DNA of 64,000 nucleotides from Jannaschia formosa (GTDB taxonomy: Bacteria; Pseudomonadota; Alphaproteobacteria; Rhodobacterales; Rhodobacteraceae): contig NZ_QPLJ01000006.1 of assembly GCF_003340555.1 (NCBI RefSeq), positions 124,001 through 188,000 of the forward strand, read 5' to 3'. Numbering within the stretch: position 1 is the stretch's first letter; every line of letters begins with the position of its first letter. A model generated the notes under the pieces. The model was given only the letters and a program-made list of their open reading frames with translations, was not told the DNA's origin and ran no database searches. Positions 43,785-51,971 of the stretch are shown piece by piece. The position numbers and the translations under genes were made by a program.

Positions 43785-43824
43785 CGCGGGTCGACCCGCG
43801 ACCGATCCGCGGTCGACCGCGGAT
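43785..43824. promoter_or_regulatory. Two tandem GTCGAC-centred palindromes
   Basis: A perfect 16-base palindrome at 43785-43800 (CGCGGGTCGACCCGCG) and a perfect 20-base palindrome at 43805-43824 (ATCCGCGGTCGACCGCGG plus AT). Their centres are 22 bases apart, about two helical turns. They lie between the SDR stop and the next gene start, a good place for a dimeric repressor or for an RNA hairpin pair. Confidence 0.6.
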
Positions 43825-43834
43825 GCCCCCGGCC

Positions 43835-44149
43835 ATGAGGCTGGAGGCCGAGATCGAGGTCCTCGCGGGCCGCTTCGCCAGCCAGCAGCTGGCCTTCGCG
43901 CATCTGCTCGACGCGGCGCAGCGGTCGGGGCTCTCGCCCGATCTCGACCATGTCGAGGTGATCCGGCCGCCCCACGCCGCCCGTCTGCGCGGCTATTTCG
44001 ACGCCGACACCGCCGGGTGGCTGGCCGCCGAGGCGGGGGACGAGACGCTGGTTCTGGTGCTGCCGGGGGCGCTGGTGAGCGGTCGGTTCGAAGCGGATGC
44101 CCGGATGCGCCGGATCGGGCGCTATGTCGGCCAGGTGACGCGGGCATGA
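43835..44149 (+). CDS. Conserved small protein of unknown function
   Basis: 104 residues, mostly helical at the N terminus (EIEVLAGRFASQQLAFAHLL) and with a beta-rich C-terminal half (ETLVLVLPGALVSGRFEADA). No signal peptide and no recognised domain. The ATG at 43835 is given; an alternative lies at 43823. It overlaps the DmpA-like peptidase gene by ATGA, so the two are co-translated and possibly functionally linked. Confidence 0.75.
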   Translation: MRLEAEIEVLAGRFASQQLAFAHLLDAAQRSGLSPDLDHVEVIRPPHAARLRGYFDADTAGWLAAEAGDETLVLVLPGALVSGRFEADARMRRIGRYVGQVTRA

Positions 44150-45120
44150 GACCGGGGCCGCGCAATGCGATCACGGATGTCGCGGGCCTGCGCGTCGGCT
44201 CCGCCTCGGACCCGCGGCTGGTCTCGGGGGCGACGGTGCTGCTGGGCGACGCGCCCTTCGTGGCTGGTGTCAACGTGATGGGCGGAGCGCCGGGCACGCG
44301 GGAGACGGACCTTCTGGCCCCCGACAAGACCGTGCAGGAGGTGGACGCGCTGGTGCTCTCGGGCGGCTCGGCCTTCGGGCTGGACGCGGCCTCGGGCGTG
44401 GCCGACGCGCTGCGCGCCGCGGGGCGCGGCTTTGCTGTGGGCGACCAGCGGGTGCCGATCGTGCCGGGCGCGATCCTGTTCGACCTGCTCAACGGCGGCG
44501 ACAAGGCATGGGAGGCGAACCCCTATGCCGCGCTCGGCCGGGCCGCCTATGCGGCGGCCTCGCAGGATGTTGCCTGCGGCAGTCATGGCGCCGGAACCGG
44601 GGCGACGGTGATGGGGCTGAAGGGCGGGCTGGGCACCGCCTCCTGCGTCCTCGACAATGGCGTGACCGTCGGTGCGCTGGTCGCGGTCAACGCGCTGGGC
44701 CGGGTCTGCGACGACGAAGGCCGCTTCTTCGCCGCACCCTGGGCGCTGGGCGAGTCGCTGGGCGACGCGCCGGGCCGGATGCCCCCCGACTGGGAGCCCT
44801 TCGGCACCGCCGGCCCGCGCGAGGCGACGACCATCGCCATCGTGGCGACGGATGCGCTGCTGACCCAGGCCCAGGCCACGCGGCTGGCGACGGCGGCGCA
44901 GGACGGGCTGGCCCGCGCCATCCAGCCCAGCCACACGCCGATGGACGGCGACCTGATCTTCGCCGCTGCGACCGGCGCCAGGCCCCTGCCGGACCCGGTC
45001 TGGGACGGGCTGCGGCTGGGCCACGCGGCGGCCTGCTGCCTCGCCCGCGCCGTGGCGTGGGGCGTGCGCGCGGCGGCGCCCGGCGGCCTCCTGCCCTCCT
45101 GGTCCGAGCGCTTCGGCTGA
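44146..45120 (+). CDS. P1-family (DmpA-like, S58) peptidase
   Basis: 324 residues. N-terminal nucleophile-type aminopeptidase that self-cleaves before the catalytic residue. Seen: NAITDVAGLRVGSASDPRL at the start, LSGGSAFGLDAASGVADAL, and GSHGAGTGATVMGLKGGLGT. Conserved Ser/Thr around GLGTASCVLDNGVTVGALVA is the likely autoprocessing site. These enzymes act on N-terminal D- or beta-amino acids. Start set by ATGA overlap. Confidence 0.9.
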   Translation: MRPGPRNAITDVAGLRVGSASDPRLVSGATVLLGDAPFVAGVNVMGGAPGTRETDLLAPDKTVQEVDALVLSGGSAFGLDAASGVADALRAAGRGFAVGDQRVPIVPGAILFDLLNGGDKAWEANPYAALGRAAYAAASQDVACGSHGAGTGATVMGLKGGLGTASCVLDNGVTVGALVAVNALGRVCDDEGRFFAAPWALGESLGDAPGRMPPDWEPFGTAGPREATTIAIVATDALLTQAQATRLATAAQDGLARAIQPSHTPMDGDLIFAAATGARPLPDPVWDGLRLGHAAACCLARAVAWGVRAAAPGGLLPSWSERFG

Positions 45121-45219
45121 CGCGGCATCCGGCCGCAGCGGCGGTCCCTCCCGGCCGCCGGTGGCGTTGCTCCGGTGATCGCCCGCGCCGTCGGGCACCC
45201 CCAGATCCGGAGACCCGAC

Positions 45220-45513
45220 ATGAAACCGCTTCTGCCCCTGATGACCGCCCTTCTGTGCTTCGGCACCGGTCCCGCGCTGACCCAGGCCGTCGCGCCGGAC
45301 TCCCCCACCGCCGAGGCGGTGCAGCACTTTAACCAGGACGCCGAGAGCCAGGACGACGTCACCGTCCTCTACGAGGAGGTGGAAAGCGACGGCATCCTCG
45401 ACCCGGGCGACGTCGACACGGTGGACGGCGCGGCGGTGCCGCCCTCCTCCGATGCCAAATGCCCGCAGGGCGCGGTCGTCAGCACCAACGGCACCTGCGT
45501 CCCGCGCGACTGA
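45220..45513 (+). CDS. Small secreted protein with a C-terminal cysteine pair
   Basis: 97 residues. Signal peptide 1-23 (KPLLPLMTALLCFGTGPALT). The mature part is acidic (DAESQDDVTVLYEEVESDG) and ends with a likely disulfide, CPQGAVVSTNGTCVP. No family recognised. Preceded by about 100 bases after the peptidase gene and convergent with tadA, with only nine bases between them. Confidence 0.8.
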   Translation: MKPLLPLMTALLCFGTGPALTQAVAPDSPTAEAVQHFNQDAESQDDVTVLYEEVESDGILDPGDVDTVDGAAVPPSSDAKCPQGAVVSTNGTCVPRD

Positions 45514-45522
45514 CGCGCCATG

Positions 45523-45966
45523 CTATCGACGGCCCGCAAAGAACTCCCGCAGCAGGGCGGCCGACGCCTCGGCGTCGATGCCGTCATGCAGCTCGGGCCG
45601 GTGATGCGCCTGTGGATGCGCGAAGACCCGCGCCCCGTGCAGCACGCCGCCGGACTTCGGATCGGCGGCGCCGAAATGCAGCCGGTCGAGCCGGGCATGG
45701 GCGATAGCGCCCGCGCACATCGCGCAGGGCTCCAGCGTGACCCAGAGCGCGCAGCCCGTCAGCCGGTCCAGGCCCAGCGCCGCGCAGGCGGCGCGGATCG
45801 CCAGCATCTCGGCATGCCCGGTCGGGTCGCCAAGTTCCCGCATGCGGTTGCCCTCGACCGCCACGACGTCGGCCCCGCGCGAGACGACGGCGCCGACCGG
45901 CACCTCGCCGCGCAGGCCGGCGGCGCGGGCGGCCTCCAGCGCGAGGGGCATGAAGCTGCGGAACAT
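45523..45966 (-). CDS. tadA: tRNA-specific adenosine deaminase
   Basis: 147 residues. Converts A34 to inosine in tRNA-Arg(ACG). Zinc site: H51 and catalytic E53 in TGHAEMLAIRA, C81 and C84 in EPCAMCAGAI. Starts MFRSFMPLALEAARAAG. The frame runs on far upstream as antisense of rluB; the ATG at 45966 with GGAGGGCTC upstream is the true start. Divergent from rluB. Confidence 0.96.
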   Translation of the reverse strand: MFRSFMPLALEAARAAGLRGEVPVGAVVSRGADVVAVEGNRMRELGDPTGHAEMLAIRAACAALGLDRLTGCALWVTLEPCAMCAGAIAHARLDRLHFGAADPKSGGVLHGARVFAHPQAHHRPELHDGIDAEASAALLREFFAGRR

Positions 45967-46041
45967 GAGCCCTCCCTGCCCCGCCGGCCCCGGCCCCGCA
46001 AGCCGCTTGGCGCCGCCGCGCGCCTCGGATAGGAGCGCGCC

Positions 46042-47709
46042 ATGACAACCGACAGCCCAGACGGCCAGAGACTGGCCAAGGTCATCGCCCGCGCCGGGCT
46101 CGCCTCGCGCCGCGATGCCGAGCGCATGATCGAGGAAGGGCGCGTCCAGGTGAACGGCAAGCCGGTCGACAGCCCGGCCCTGAACATCGGCCCCCGCGAC
46201 CGCGTGACGGTGGACGGCGCCCCCCTTCCGCAGGCCGAGGGCGCGCGGCTCTGGCTCTACCACAAGCCTGCCGGGCTGGTGACGACCGAACGCGACGAAA
46301 AGGACCGGAAGACGGTCTTCGACGCCCTGCGCGAGCGGCTGGGCCGGGTGCTGTCCGTCGGGCGGCTCGACCTGACCTCCGAGGGGCTGTTGCTGCTGAC
46401 GAATGACGGCGATCTGAAGCGGCGGCTGGAACTGCCCGAGACGGGCTGGCTGCGCCGCTACCGGGTGCGGGTGAACGGCACGCCGGACGAGGCCGCGCTG
46501 CAACGCCTGCGCGACGGGATCGAGGTCGACGGCGAGCGCTTCGGCGAGATGCAGGTCGCGCTCGACCGGCAGCAGGGCGCGAATGCCTGGCTGACCGTCG
46601 GCCTGCGCGAGGGCCGCAACCGCGAGGTGCGCCGTGCCGCCGAGGCGGTGGGGCTGGTTGTGAACCGGCTGATCCGGGTCAGCTATGGGCCGTTCCAGCT
46701 GGGCAAGCTGGCGCCCGGAGAGGTCGAGGAGGTCAGGCCGCGGGTGCTTCGCGACCAGCTGGGCCAGCTCTTCGACGGGGAATTCGCCGAGGCGAAGCGC
46801 GAGGAGGCCCCGAGGCCCCCGCGCCACGAGGGAGACAGGCTGATGGATCACGGACGCGGCAAGCCGGGCGGCAAGGCCCCCCGGGGCCCGAAGGGCAAGA
46901 CCGGCCCCGCTCCGCGCGCGGACAAGGCGGGCGCCCGCCCGGACAAGCCGCGCACGTCCAAGCCGCCATTCACGCGCAACGACGGCGAGGCGCTCGGCCA
47001 CGGTCGGCGGGACGATGCCGACCGGCCCCGCCGGGGCGAGGGCAAGCCGCGCGGAGACCGTCCGGCGCGTGCGGGCGACGGCCCGCGCCGCGAGGGAAAG
47101 CCCTTCGGCGACAAACCCCGTGGAGACCGGCCGAGGCGCGACGACGACCGGCCCGACCGCGAGGGCAAGCGTTTCGGCGACAAGCCGCGCCGCGCCGAGG
47201 GCGACAAGCCTTGGGGCGACAAGCCGAGGGGCGAGCGGCCTCGGCGCGAGGGCGAGAATGCGTCGCGCCGAGAGGGGAAGCCCTTCGGGGACCGGCCGAG
47301 GCGATCCGAGGGCGGGAAGCCCTTCGGGGACAAACCGCGCCGCGCCGAGGGGGACAAGGCCGTCGGAGACAGGCCGCGTAGGAGCGAAGGCGGCAAGCCC
47401 TTCGGGGACAAGCCGCGTCGGTCCGAGAGCGGCAAGCCCTTCGGGGACAGACCGCGCCGCACGGAAGGCGGCAAGCCTTTCGGAGACAAGCCGCGCCGGA
47501 GCGAAGGACCGACGGCCGAGGGCAGCGCCCCCGGCGCGCGGACCCGCGACCCGGAGGCGCCGCGCCTGACCAAGACGGAACGGAAGGCCGCGATGCGGGC
47601 CGACACCTCGGTCTCGCTTCGCAAGGGCGGCCAGCGCGGCCGCGGCATCTCCAAGCCGAAGCCTGCGGGCGGCAAGCCCTACACCAAGCCGACGAAGCCC
47701 AAGGGATAG
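46042..47709 (+). CDS. rluB: 23S rRNA pseudouridine synthase RluB-like, with long basic repeat tail
   Basis: 555 residues. Residues ~8-60 form an S4 RNA-binding domain (RLAKVIARAGLASRRDAERM); ~70-240 form the RsuA-type catalytic domain with the nucleophile Asp in VGRLDLTSEGLLLLTNDG and the GREGRNREVRR-like GLREGRNREVRRAAE. The last ~290 residues are a Lys/Arg/Gly/Pro/Asp-rich tail with tandem 13-residue repeats. Such tails occur in Rhodobacterales homologues; this one is about as long as the enzyme and probably binds RNA. Confidence 0.94.
   Translation: MTTDSPDGQRLAKVIARAGLASRRDAERMIEEGRVQVNGKPVDSPALNIGPRDRVTVDGAPLPQAEGARLWLYHKPAGLVTTERDEKDRKTVFDALRERLGRVLSVGRLDLTSEGLLLLTNDGDLKRRLELPETGWLRRYRVRVNGTPDEAALQRLRDGIEVDGERFGEMQVALDRQQGANAWLTVGLREGRNREVRRAAEAVGLVVNRLIRVSYGPFQLGKLAPGEVEEVRPRVLRDQLGQLFDGEFAEAKREEAPRPPRHEGDRLMDHGRGKPGGKAPRGPKGKTGPAPRADKAGARPDKPRTSKPPFTRNDGEALGHGRRDDADRPRRGEGKPRGDRPARAGDGPRREGKPFGDKPRGDRPRRDDDRPDREGKRFGDKPRRAEGDKPWGDKPRGERPRREGENASRREGKPFGDRPRRSEGGKPFGDKPRRAEGDKAVGDRPRRSEGGKPFGDKPRRSESGKPFGDRPRRTEGGKPFGDKPRRSEGPTAEGSAPGARTRDPEAPRLTKTERKAAMRADTSVSLRKGGQRGRGISKPKPAGGKPYTKPTKPKG
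47275..47508 (+). repeat. Six tandem 39-bp repeats in the rluB tail
   Basis: Units 47275-47313, 47314-47352, 47353-47391, 47392-47430, 47431-47469, 47470-47508 encode GKPFGDKPRRSEG or close variants; the third unit is the most diverged (DKAVGDRPRRSEG). Further degenerate copies lie upstream to about 47090. Confidence 0.93.
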
Positions 47710-47885
47710 GAGGAGGATACTCCCCCTACTTCCCCCTCCGGTATCGACCATTCCGCGATCTTCTCGCGGATCATCCTACAGGTCCGCGCCGTGTTGGCGG
47801 CAAGCAGCCCGGCGAAGCGCTCGGTGTCCGTCAGGATCGGGATCATATCAGCCGGGCCCTGCGGGTTGTGGTCGCCCAGCGCCAT
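47679..47885 (-). CDS. Possible small protein of unknown function
   Basis: 68 residues starting MALGDHNPQGPADMIPILTD. Codons through residue ~48 end mostly in G or C, as real genes here do, which favours coding; the last 20 residues are less biased. It overlaps the rluB 3' end by 31 bases in convergent orientation. No family recognised; it could be a gene remnant. Confidence 0.4.
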   Translation of the reverse strand: MALGDHNPQGPADMIPILTDTERFAGLLAANTARTCRMIREKIAEWSIPEGEVGGVSSSYPLGFVGLV

Positions 47886-47891
47886 CCGGAA

Positions 47892-48032
47892 TCACGTCTC
47901 GTGGGACCAGTAATGCACGGGCAGGTCCTTCACATCCTCCACCACGACAGGCGGGGGCGCCTCCGGGACCGGACAGACCTCCGCCGCCGCGGGCGCCGCC
48001 AGCGCCAGTAGCAGGAGGAGCGCCGACCTCAG
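47892..48032 (-). CDS. Possible tiny secreted peptide, CTG start
   Basis: 46 codons beginning at a CTG that overlaps the septation protein stop (CTGA). It encodes a signal-peptide-like hydrophobic run (SALLLLLALAAPAAAEVCPV) and a short mature part ending HYWSHET. Codon bias is strong. No ATG or GTG start exists in the frame near here; a conserved-protein search would decide. Confidence 0.35.
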   Translation of the reverse strand: MRSALLLLLALAAPAAAEVCPVPEAPPPVVVEDVKDLPVHYWSHET

Positions 48033-48631
48033 GTCGCGTCGTCCTCGAGCGCGTGGCGCTTCATCAGCCCCGCCTGCGAGATGAAGAAGGCGAACATCGC
48101 GCCGGGCAGCGCGAAGGTCTCGAAGGTCACCCAGAACTCGGTCGTCTGCGTGCGCCAGACCAGCTCGTTTGCCGCGGCCGAGGCGACGAAAAACCAGGCC
48201 ATCCGCCGCGTCAGGATCATCCAGCCCGCCCGGTCCATCGGGATCGCCTCCGACAGGACCATCGACAGCAGCGACTTGCCGCGCCAGAGCCCGGCGAAGA
48301 GGATGCCGCCGAGGATCAGGTTGATGATCGTCGGCTTGACCTTCAGGAACCGCTCGTCGTTGAGCCAGACGGTCAGGCCTCCGAACACGATCACCAGCAC
48401 GGCGGTCAGCACCTGCATCGGCGACAGCTTCCCCGTCAGCCGCCAGAGCACCGCCATGGAGGCGAGGATGACCGGGATGAAGATCGCCGTGACCGCGATG
48501 AAGCCATCGTAGGCGACGCCGCCCACGGTGAATGTCTCGTCCTTGAGCCACAGATAGGCGACGAAAAAACCCAGCACGGGGCCCAGTTCCAGCGTGGACT
48601 TGAGCCAGGGGGCGACGGTTCGGTCTGACAT
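48029..48631 (-). CDS. Inner membrane septation protein A (YciB/IspZ)
   Basis: 200 residues, five to six predicted membrane helices. Family signatures: LELGPVLGFFVAYLW at the N terminus, KPTIINLILGGILFAGL, and NELVWRTQTTEFWVTFETFA. The family is needed for normal septation or envelope integrity in some bacteria. The start at 48631 (MSDRTVAPW) is preferred over an ATG five codons upstream. Confidence 0.92.
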   Translation of the reverse strand: MSDRTVAPWLKSTLELGPVLGFFVAYLWLKDETFTVGGVAYDGFIAVTAIFIPVILASMAVLWRLTGKLSPMQVLTAVLVIVFGGLTVWLNDERFLKVKPTIINLILGGILFAGLWRGKSLLSMVLSEAIPMDRAGWMILTRRMAWFFVASAAANELVWRTQTTEFWVTFETFALPGAMFAFFISQAGLMKRHALEDDAT

Positions 48632-48664
48632 CGGCGGTCTCCTCACCGGGCGGAGATAGCGACC

Positions 48665-49504
48665 CTAGCCGCCCATTTCCACCACCACCGCGCCCAGCGC
48701 GATGAGGGACATGAGCAAGATCCGCCGCGGCCCCACGCTCTCCTTCAGCCACAGCCAGCCGATCAGGGCGGCGAAGACCGTCGAAGTCTCCCGCAGGACC
48801 GCCGCCTCGCCCACGTCGTCGAGCCGCGTCGCCATCATCACGCAGCCGAAGGAGCCGAAGGCGATCAGGGCGCCCAACAGGCCCAGCCGGACCATCCCCC
48901 GGTCGGGCCGGCGCCACCTGCCCCGCGCCCAGGCGATCACCGGGAAGTCGATGGAGGTCAGAAAGAAGAACCACGCGAGGAAGGTGAAGGGGTTCTCGAC
49001 CGCCCGGATGCCGTAGGCGTCCCAGGTCGTGTAGACCGCAACCGACAGCCCGGTCAGCACGGCGAGCCCCAGCGCCGGCACCAGCGTCTCGCGCGCGACC
49101 GTCACCTTGGCCATGTTGTAGATCGACAGGCCGAACAGCCCCGCGACCAGCAGCCCGACGCCCAGCCACTGGAATCGGGTGAAGTGCTCGCCGAAGATCG
49201 CCCCCGCCCCCAGCACCGTGAACAGCGGCCCCGTCCCCCGTACCACGGGGTAGACGACCGTATAGGCGCCCCGGACATAGGTCATCGCCATCAGCACCTT
49301 GTAGACGAAGTGGATGACGACCATGCCCGCCATCACCCACCACAGCTCCAGCGGCGGCCAGGGCACGGCGAAGAGCGCGATCGGCGTCGACAGCACGAAG
49401 ATGCCGGAATCGATCACCGTCCGCGAGGTCCACGGATCGTAGCGCCCCTTCTGCAACGCCCCGAAGACGGCATGCAGCAGGGCGGCCGACAGCGCCAGGG
49501 TCAT
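48665..49504 (-). CDS. EamA/DMT-family transporter
   Basis: 279 residues, about nine or ten membrane helices (MTLALSAALLHAVFGALQKG; VRGTGPLFTVLGAGAIFGEH; FAALIGWLWLKESVGPRR). The frame extends far upstream as antisense to mgtC, so the start is uncertain; the ATG at 49504 begins the first helix. Third transporter of this superfamily in the window. Substrate unknown. It lies 33 bases upstream of septation protein A. Confidence 0.85.
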   Translation of the reverse strand: MTLALSAALLHAVFGALQKGRYDPWTSRTVIDSGIFVLSTPIALFAVPWPPLELWWVMAGMVVIHFVYKVLMAMTYVRGAYTVVYPVVRGTGPLFTVLGAGAIFGEHFTRFQWLGVGLLVAGLFGLSIYNMAKVTVARETLVPALGLAVLTGLSVAVYTTWDAYGIRAVENPFTFLAWFFFLTSIDFPVIAWARGRWRRPDRGMVRLGLLGALIAFGSFGCVMMATRLDDVGEAAVLRETSTVFAALIGWLWLKESVGPRRILLMSLIALGAVVVEMGG

Positions 49505-49615
49505 CGCCAGCCTGTGGCCGGCCTCGGTGCCCTCGACGGCCGCGACCCAGTCGATCAAGACGGGAACCCCGCCGCGGAAGACGCGTTGTGACCAGAACGC
49601 CGCAAACCGTGCAAC

Positions 49616-50164
49616 ATGCTTCAGACCATCCTCGACGAACTCAACGGCACCTTCCCGCAGGTCTCGCCCGTCATCTCCGGCACACGGCTCGTTACCGCGA
49701 TGGTGCTCGGCGGCATCGTCGGCTTCGAGCGCGAGATCGGCGGCAAGCCCGCCGGTCTGCGGACGCATATGCTGGTCTCGCTCGCGGCCTGCCTGTTCAT
49801 CGTCGTCGGACAGCAGCTCGGCGCGGTCGACTTCGGCTCCGACGTGGACAAGCGCGTCGACCCCCTGCGCCTGATCGAGGCGGTGACGGCGGGGGTCGCG
49901 TTCCTTGCCGCTGGAATCATCTTCACTGCCGGAGGGAGGGTCCGCAACATCACCACCGGAGCGTCGATGTGGCTGGCGGGCGCCATCGGGCTCGCCTGCG
50001 GCGCGGGGCAGATCCCGCTCGCCGCGATGGCGACGGTCCTGGTGGTCGTCGTCATCGTCTGCCTGCGCTGGATCGAGCAGCGCATGGGGACCCATAGCCG
50101 GAGCGACGAGATACCACCTTCAAGCGAGGAGCTCGAAGACCGGGGCGGTCGCCGCGAGGGTTGA
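49616..50164 (+). CDS. mgtC: MgtC/SapB-family membrane protein
   Basis: 182 residues. The MgtC signature RLVTAMVLGGIVGFEREIGG is followed by KPAGLRTHMLVSLAACLFI and AGVAFLAAGIIFTAGGRVRN, then TTGASMWLAGAIGLACGAG. About four or five membrane helices. In pathogens MgtC restrains the F-type ATP synthase under low magnesium; here the role is unknown. Its last 45 bases overlap the convergent gene ending at 50120. Confidence 0.92.
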   Translation: MLQTILDELNGTFPQVSPVISGTRLVTAMVLGGIVGFEREIGGKPAGLRTHMLVSLAACLFIVVGQQLGAVDFGSDVDKRVDPLRLIEAVTAGVAFLAAGIIFTAGGRVRNITTGASMWLAGAIGLACGAGQIPLAAMATVLVVVVIVCLRWIEQRMGTHSRSDEIPPSSEELEDRGGRREG

Positions 50165-50551
50165 CGCCAAAACCGGCGCATGGGCCGCGCCGACATAGAC
50201 CAGCGCCTCCTCCTCCCCCGCCCAGCCGCGCACCAGCGCCCGGACCATCCGCTCCTCCAGGCCGGTCTCGCGGTATTCCGCCCGCACGGCCAGCGCGTCG
50301 ATCATCGCCGCCGGGAGGTCGGGCCGCCCGCGCGGGCTGAGCCGGGCGCGCAGCAGGTCGTCGCGCAGCACGACCAGCGCCGCCTGGCCCACCAGCAGGT
50401 CGCGGTCCCGCGCCCAGATTGCGGAATGTCCGGCGAAACCCTCGGGGCAGGCGTCGCGCGGCAAGGCGCCGGAGGCGCGCAGGAACCCATCCCGCTCGGC
50501 CTCGTCCACCGGGAACAGGTCGTCCCCCAGACGCAGCAGATCCTCAATCAC
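50120..50551 (-). CDS. GNAT-like protein of unknown function
   Basis: 143 residues from a GTG start with a GAGGG site upstream; a TTG at 50584 is an alternative. IDALAVRAEYRETGLEERMV resembles the acetyl-CoA-binding motif A of GNAT acetyltransferases, though the Gly-rich loop is weak, so activity is uncertain. GFAGHSAIWARDRDLLVGQA could be the N-terminal substrate part. It overlaps mgtC by 45 bases tail-to-tail. Confidence 0.65.
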   Translation of the reverse strand: MIEDLLRLGDDLFPVDEAERDGFLRASGALPRDACPEGFAGHSAIWARDRDLLVGQAALVVLRDDLLRARLSPRGRPDLPAAMIDALAVRAEYRETGLEERMVRALVRGWAGEEEALVYVGAAHAPVLASTLAATAPVFELLA

Positions 50552-50601
50552 CGCGGGCCCTCGATCATCAGGACTATCGGCCAACTGCTTCTTCCCTCCG
50601 G

Positions 50602-50649
50602 GAATTTCCCGGGGGGAGTCGGCGAAACCGGCGGCGGGCAGCGCCCGCC
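50602..50649. repeat. GC-rich REP-like intergenic element
   Basis: GAATTTCCCGGGGGGAGT then a perfect 7-bp hairpin GGCGGGC-AGC-GCCCGCC (50633-50649), between ftsY and the GNAT-like gene. It may also act as the ftsY transcript end. Similar in layout to 29469-29514. Confidence 0.4.
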
Positions 50650-50674
50650 TGCCCCCCTCGCCACGAAGCCTCGC

Positions 50675-51862
50675 TCAGCCATCGGCGCCCACCAGCGCGG
50701 CGGCGAACTCCTCGGGGTCGAAGGCGTCGAGGTCGTCGATCTGCTCGCCCACCCCGATCGCATGGATCGGCAACCCGAAGCGGTCGGCCAGGGCCACCAG
50801 CACGCCACCCTTGGCGGTCCCGTCCAGCTTGGTCATCACCAGTCCCGACACGTCCGACAATTTCCGGAAGACCTCCACCTGGTTCAGAGCGTTCTGCCCG
50901 GTCGTGGCGTCCAGCACCAGCAGCGTGTTGTGGGGCGCGGTCGGGTCCTTCTTGCGGATGACGCGGACGATCTTGGCCAGCTCCTCCATCAGGTCGGAGC
51001 GGTTCTGCAGTCGTCCGGCCGTATCGATCAGCAGAAGGTCCGCCCCCTCCCGCTCGGCGCGGGTCATGGCGTCGAAGGCAAGCGAGGCGGGGTCGGAACC
51101 TTCGGGCGCGGTCATCACCGGCACGCCCGCCCGCTCGCCCCAGACCTGAAGCTGCTCGACCGCGGCGGCGCGGAAGGTGTCGCCCGCGGCGATGACGACC
51201 GACTTCCCGGCCGCGCGGAACTGCGAGGCGAGCTTGCCGATCGTCGTCGTCTTGCCCGAGCCGTTGACGCCCACCACCAGCACGACCTGCGGGCGCTGCG
51301 CGGTCAGCGGCATGGGGCGGGCGACAGGCTCCATGATCCGGGCGATCTCGGAGGCGAGAAGGCTCTTGATCTCGGGCACCGACAGGCGGCGACCCATGCG
51401 GCCCTCGGCCAGGTTCGCGGTGACGCGCAGGGCGGTGTCCACGCCCATGTCCGAGGCGATCAGCAGCTCCTCGAGCTGCTCCAGCATCTCGTCGTCCAGC
51501 ACCCGGCGCGGGACGTCCACGGCGGGCTTGCGGCCCATGAGGCGGTCCAGCAGGCCGGGCCGCGCGGCCTCTGCCGCGGGCTCGGGCGGCGGGGTCGGGC
51601 GGGGATCCGGCGCGCGCTCCTCCTGCGGGACCGTCTTCGGCGCGGGCGGCGCGGCGGGCATGCGCGGCGGGGGAGAGGGTTCGACCGCCGGCATCGGGGG
51701 CGGCACCGGGGCGGGTTCGGGCGCAGGGGCCGGGTCCGGCGCGGGGGCCGGGTCCGGCGCGGCGGAGGTCTCCGCACCCTCCTCGACGATGGCGTCGAGC
51801 CCCTGCTCCAGCTTCGAGGAGGACCGCGTCAGCCGGTCCTTTAGCTTCTTGAAGAACGACAT
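50675..51862 (-). CDS. ftsY: Signal recognition particle receptor FtsY
   Basis: 395 residues. An acidic/Pro-rich A domain (residues ~20-100, repeated PAPDPAPAPEPAP), then the NG domain: four-helix N domain, G1 GVNGSGKTTTIGKLA, GDTFRAAAVEQL, DTAGRLQNRSDLMEEL, and TKLDGTAKGG. It docks SRP-ribosome complexes to the membrane. Stand-alone gene; the REP-like hairpin follows. Confidence 0.97.
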   Translation of the reverse strand: MSFFKKLKDRLTRSSSKLEQGLDAIVEEGAETSAAPDPAPAPDPAPAPEPAPVPPPMPAVEPSPPPRMPAAPPAPKTVPQEERAPDPRPTPPPEPAAEAARPGLLDRLMGRKPAVDVPRRVLDDEMLEQLEELLIASDMGVDTALRVTANLAEGRMGRRLSVPEIKSLLASEIARIMEPVARPMPLTAQRPQVVLVVGVNGSGKTTTIGKLASQFRAAGKSVVIAAGDTFRAAAVEQLQVWGERAGVPVMTAPEGSDPASLAFDAMTRAEREGADLLLIDTAGRLQNRSDLMEELAKIVRVIRKKDPTAPHNTLLVLDATTGQNALNQVEVFRKLSDVSGLVMTKLDGTAKGGVLVALADRFGLPIHAIGVGEQIDDLDAFDPEEFAAALVGADG

Positions 51863-51971
51863 GGCGCTTCCCCTTTCCCCCGTGACCTAATGCCCCGCCG
51901 CGCCGGGGGAAAGGCCGGGCGCGGCGCGGGGGCGGCTTGACAGCGGCGTGGACCCGTCCGACCGTCCGGCC

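Noticed and set aside
45523-47751. 742-residue minus-strand frame ending in tadA
   Set aside because: Only the last 147 residues are TadA; the rest is antisense to the rluB repeat tail, and a good ATG with ribosome site exists at 45966.
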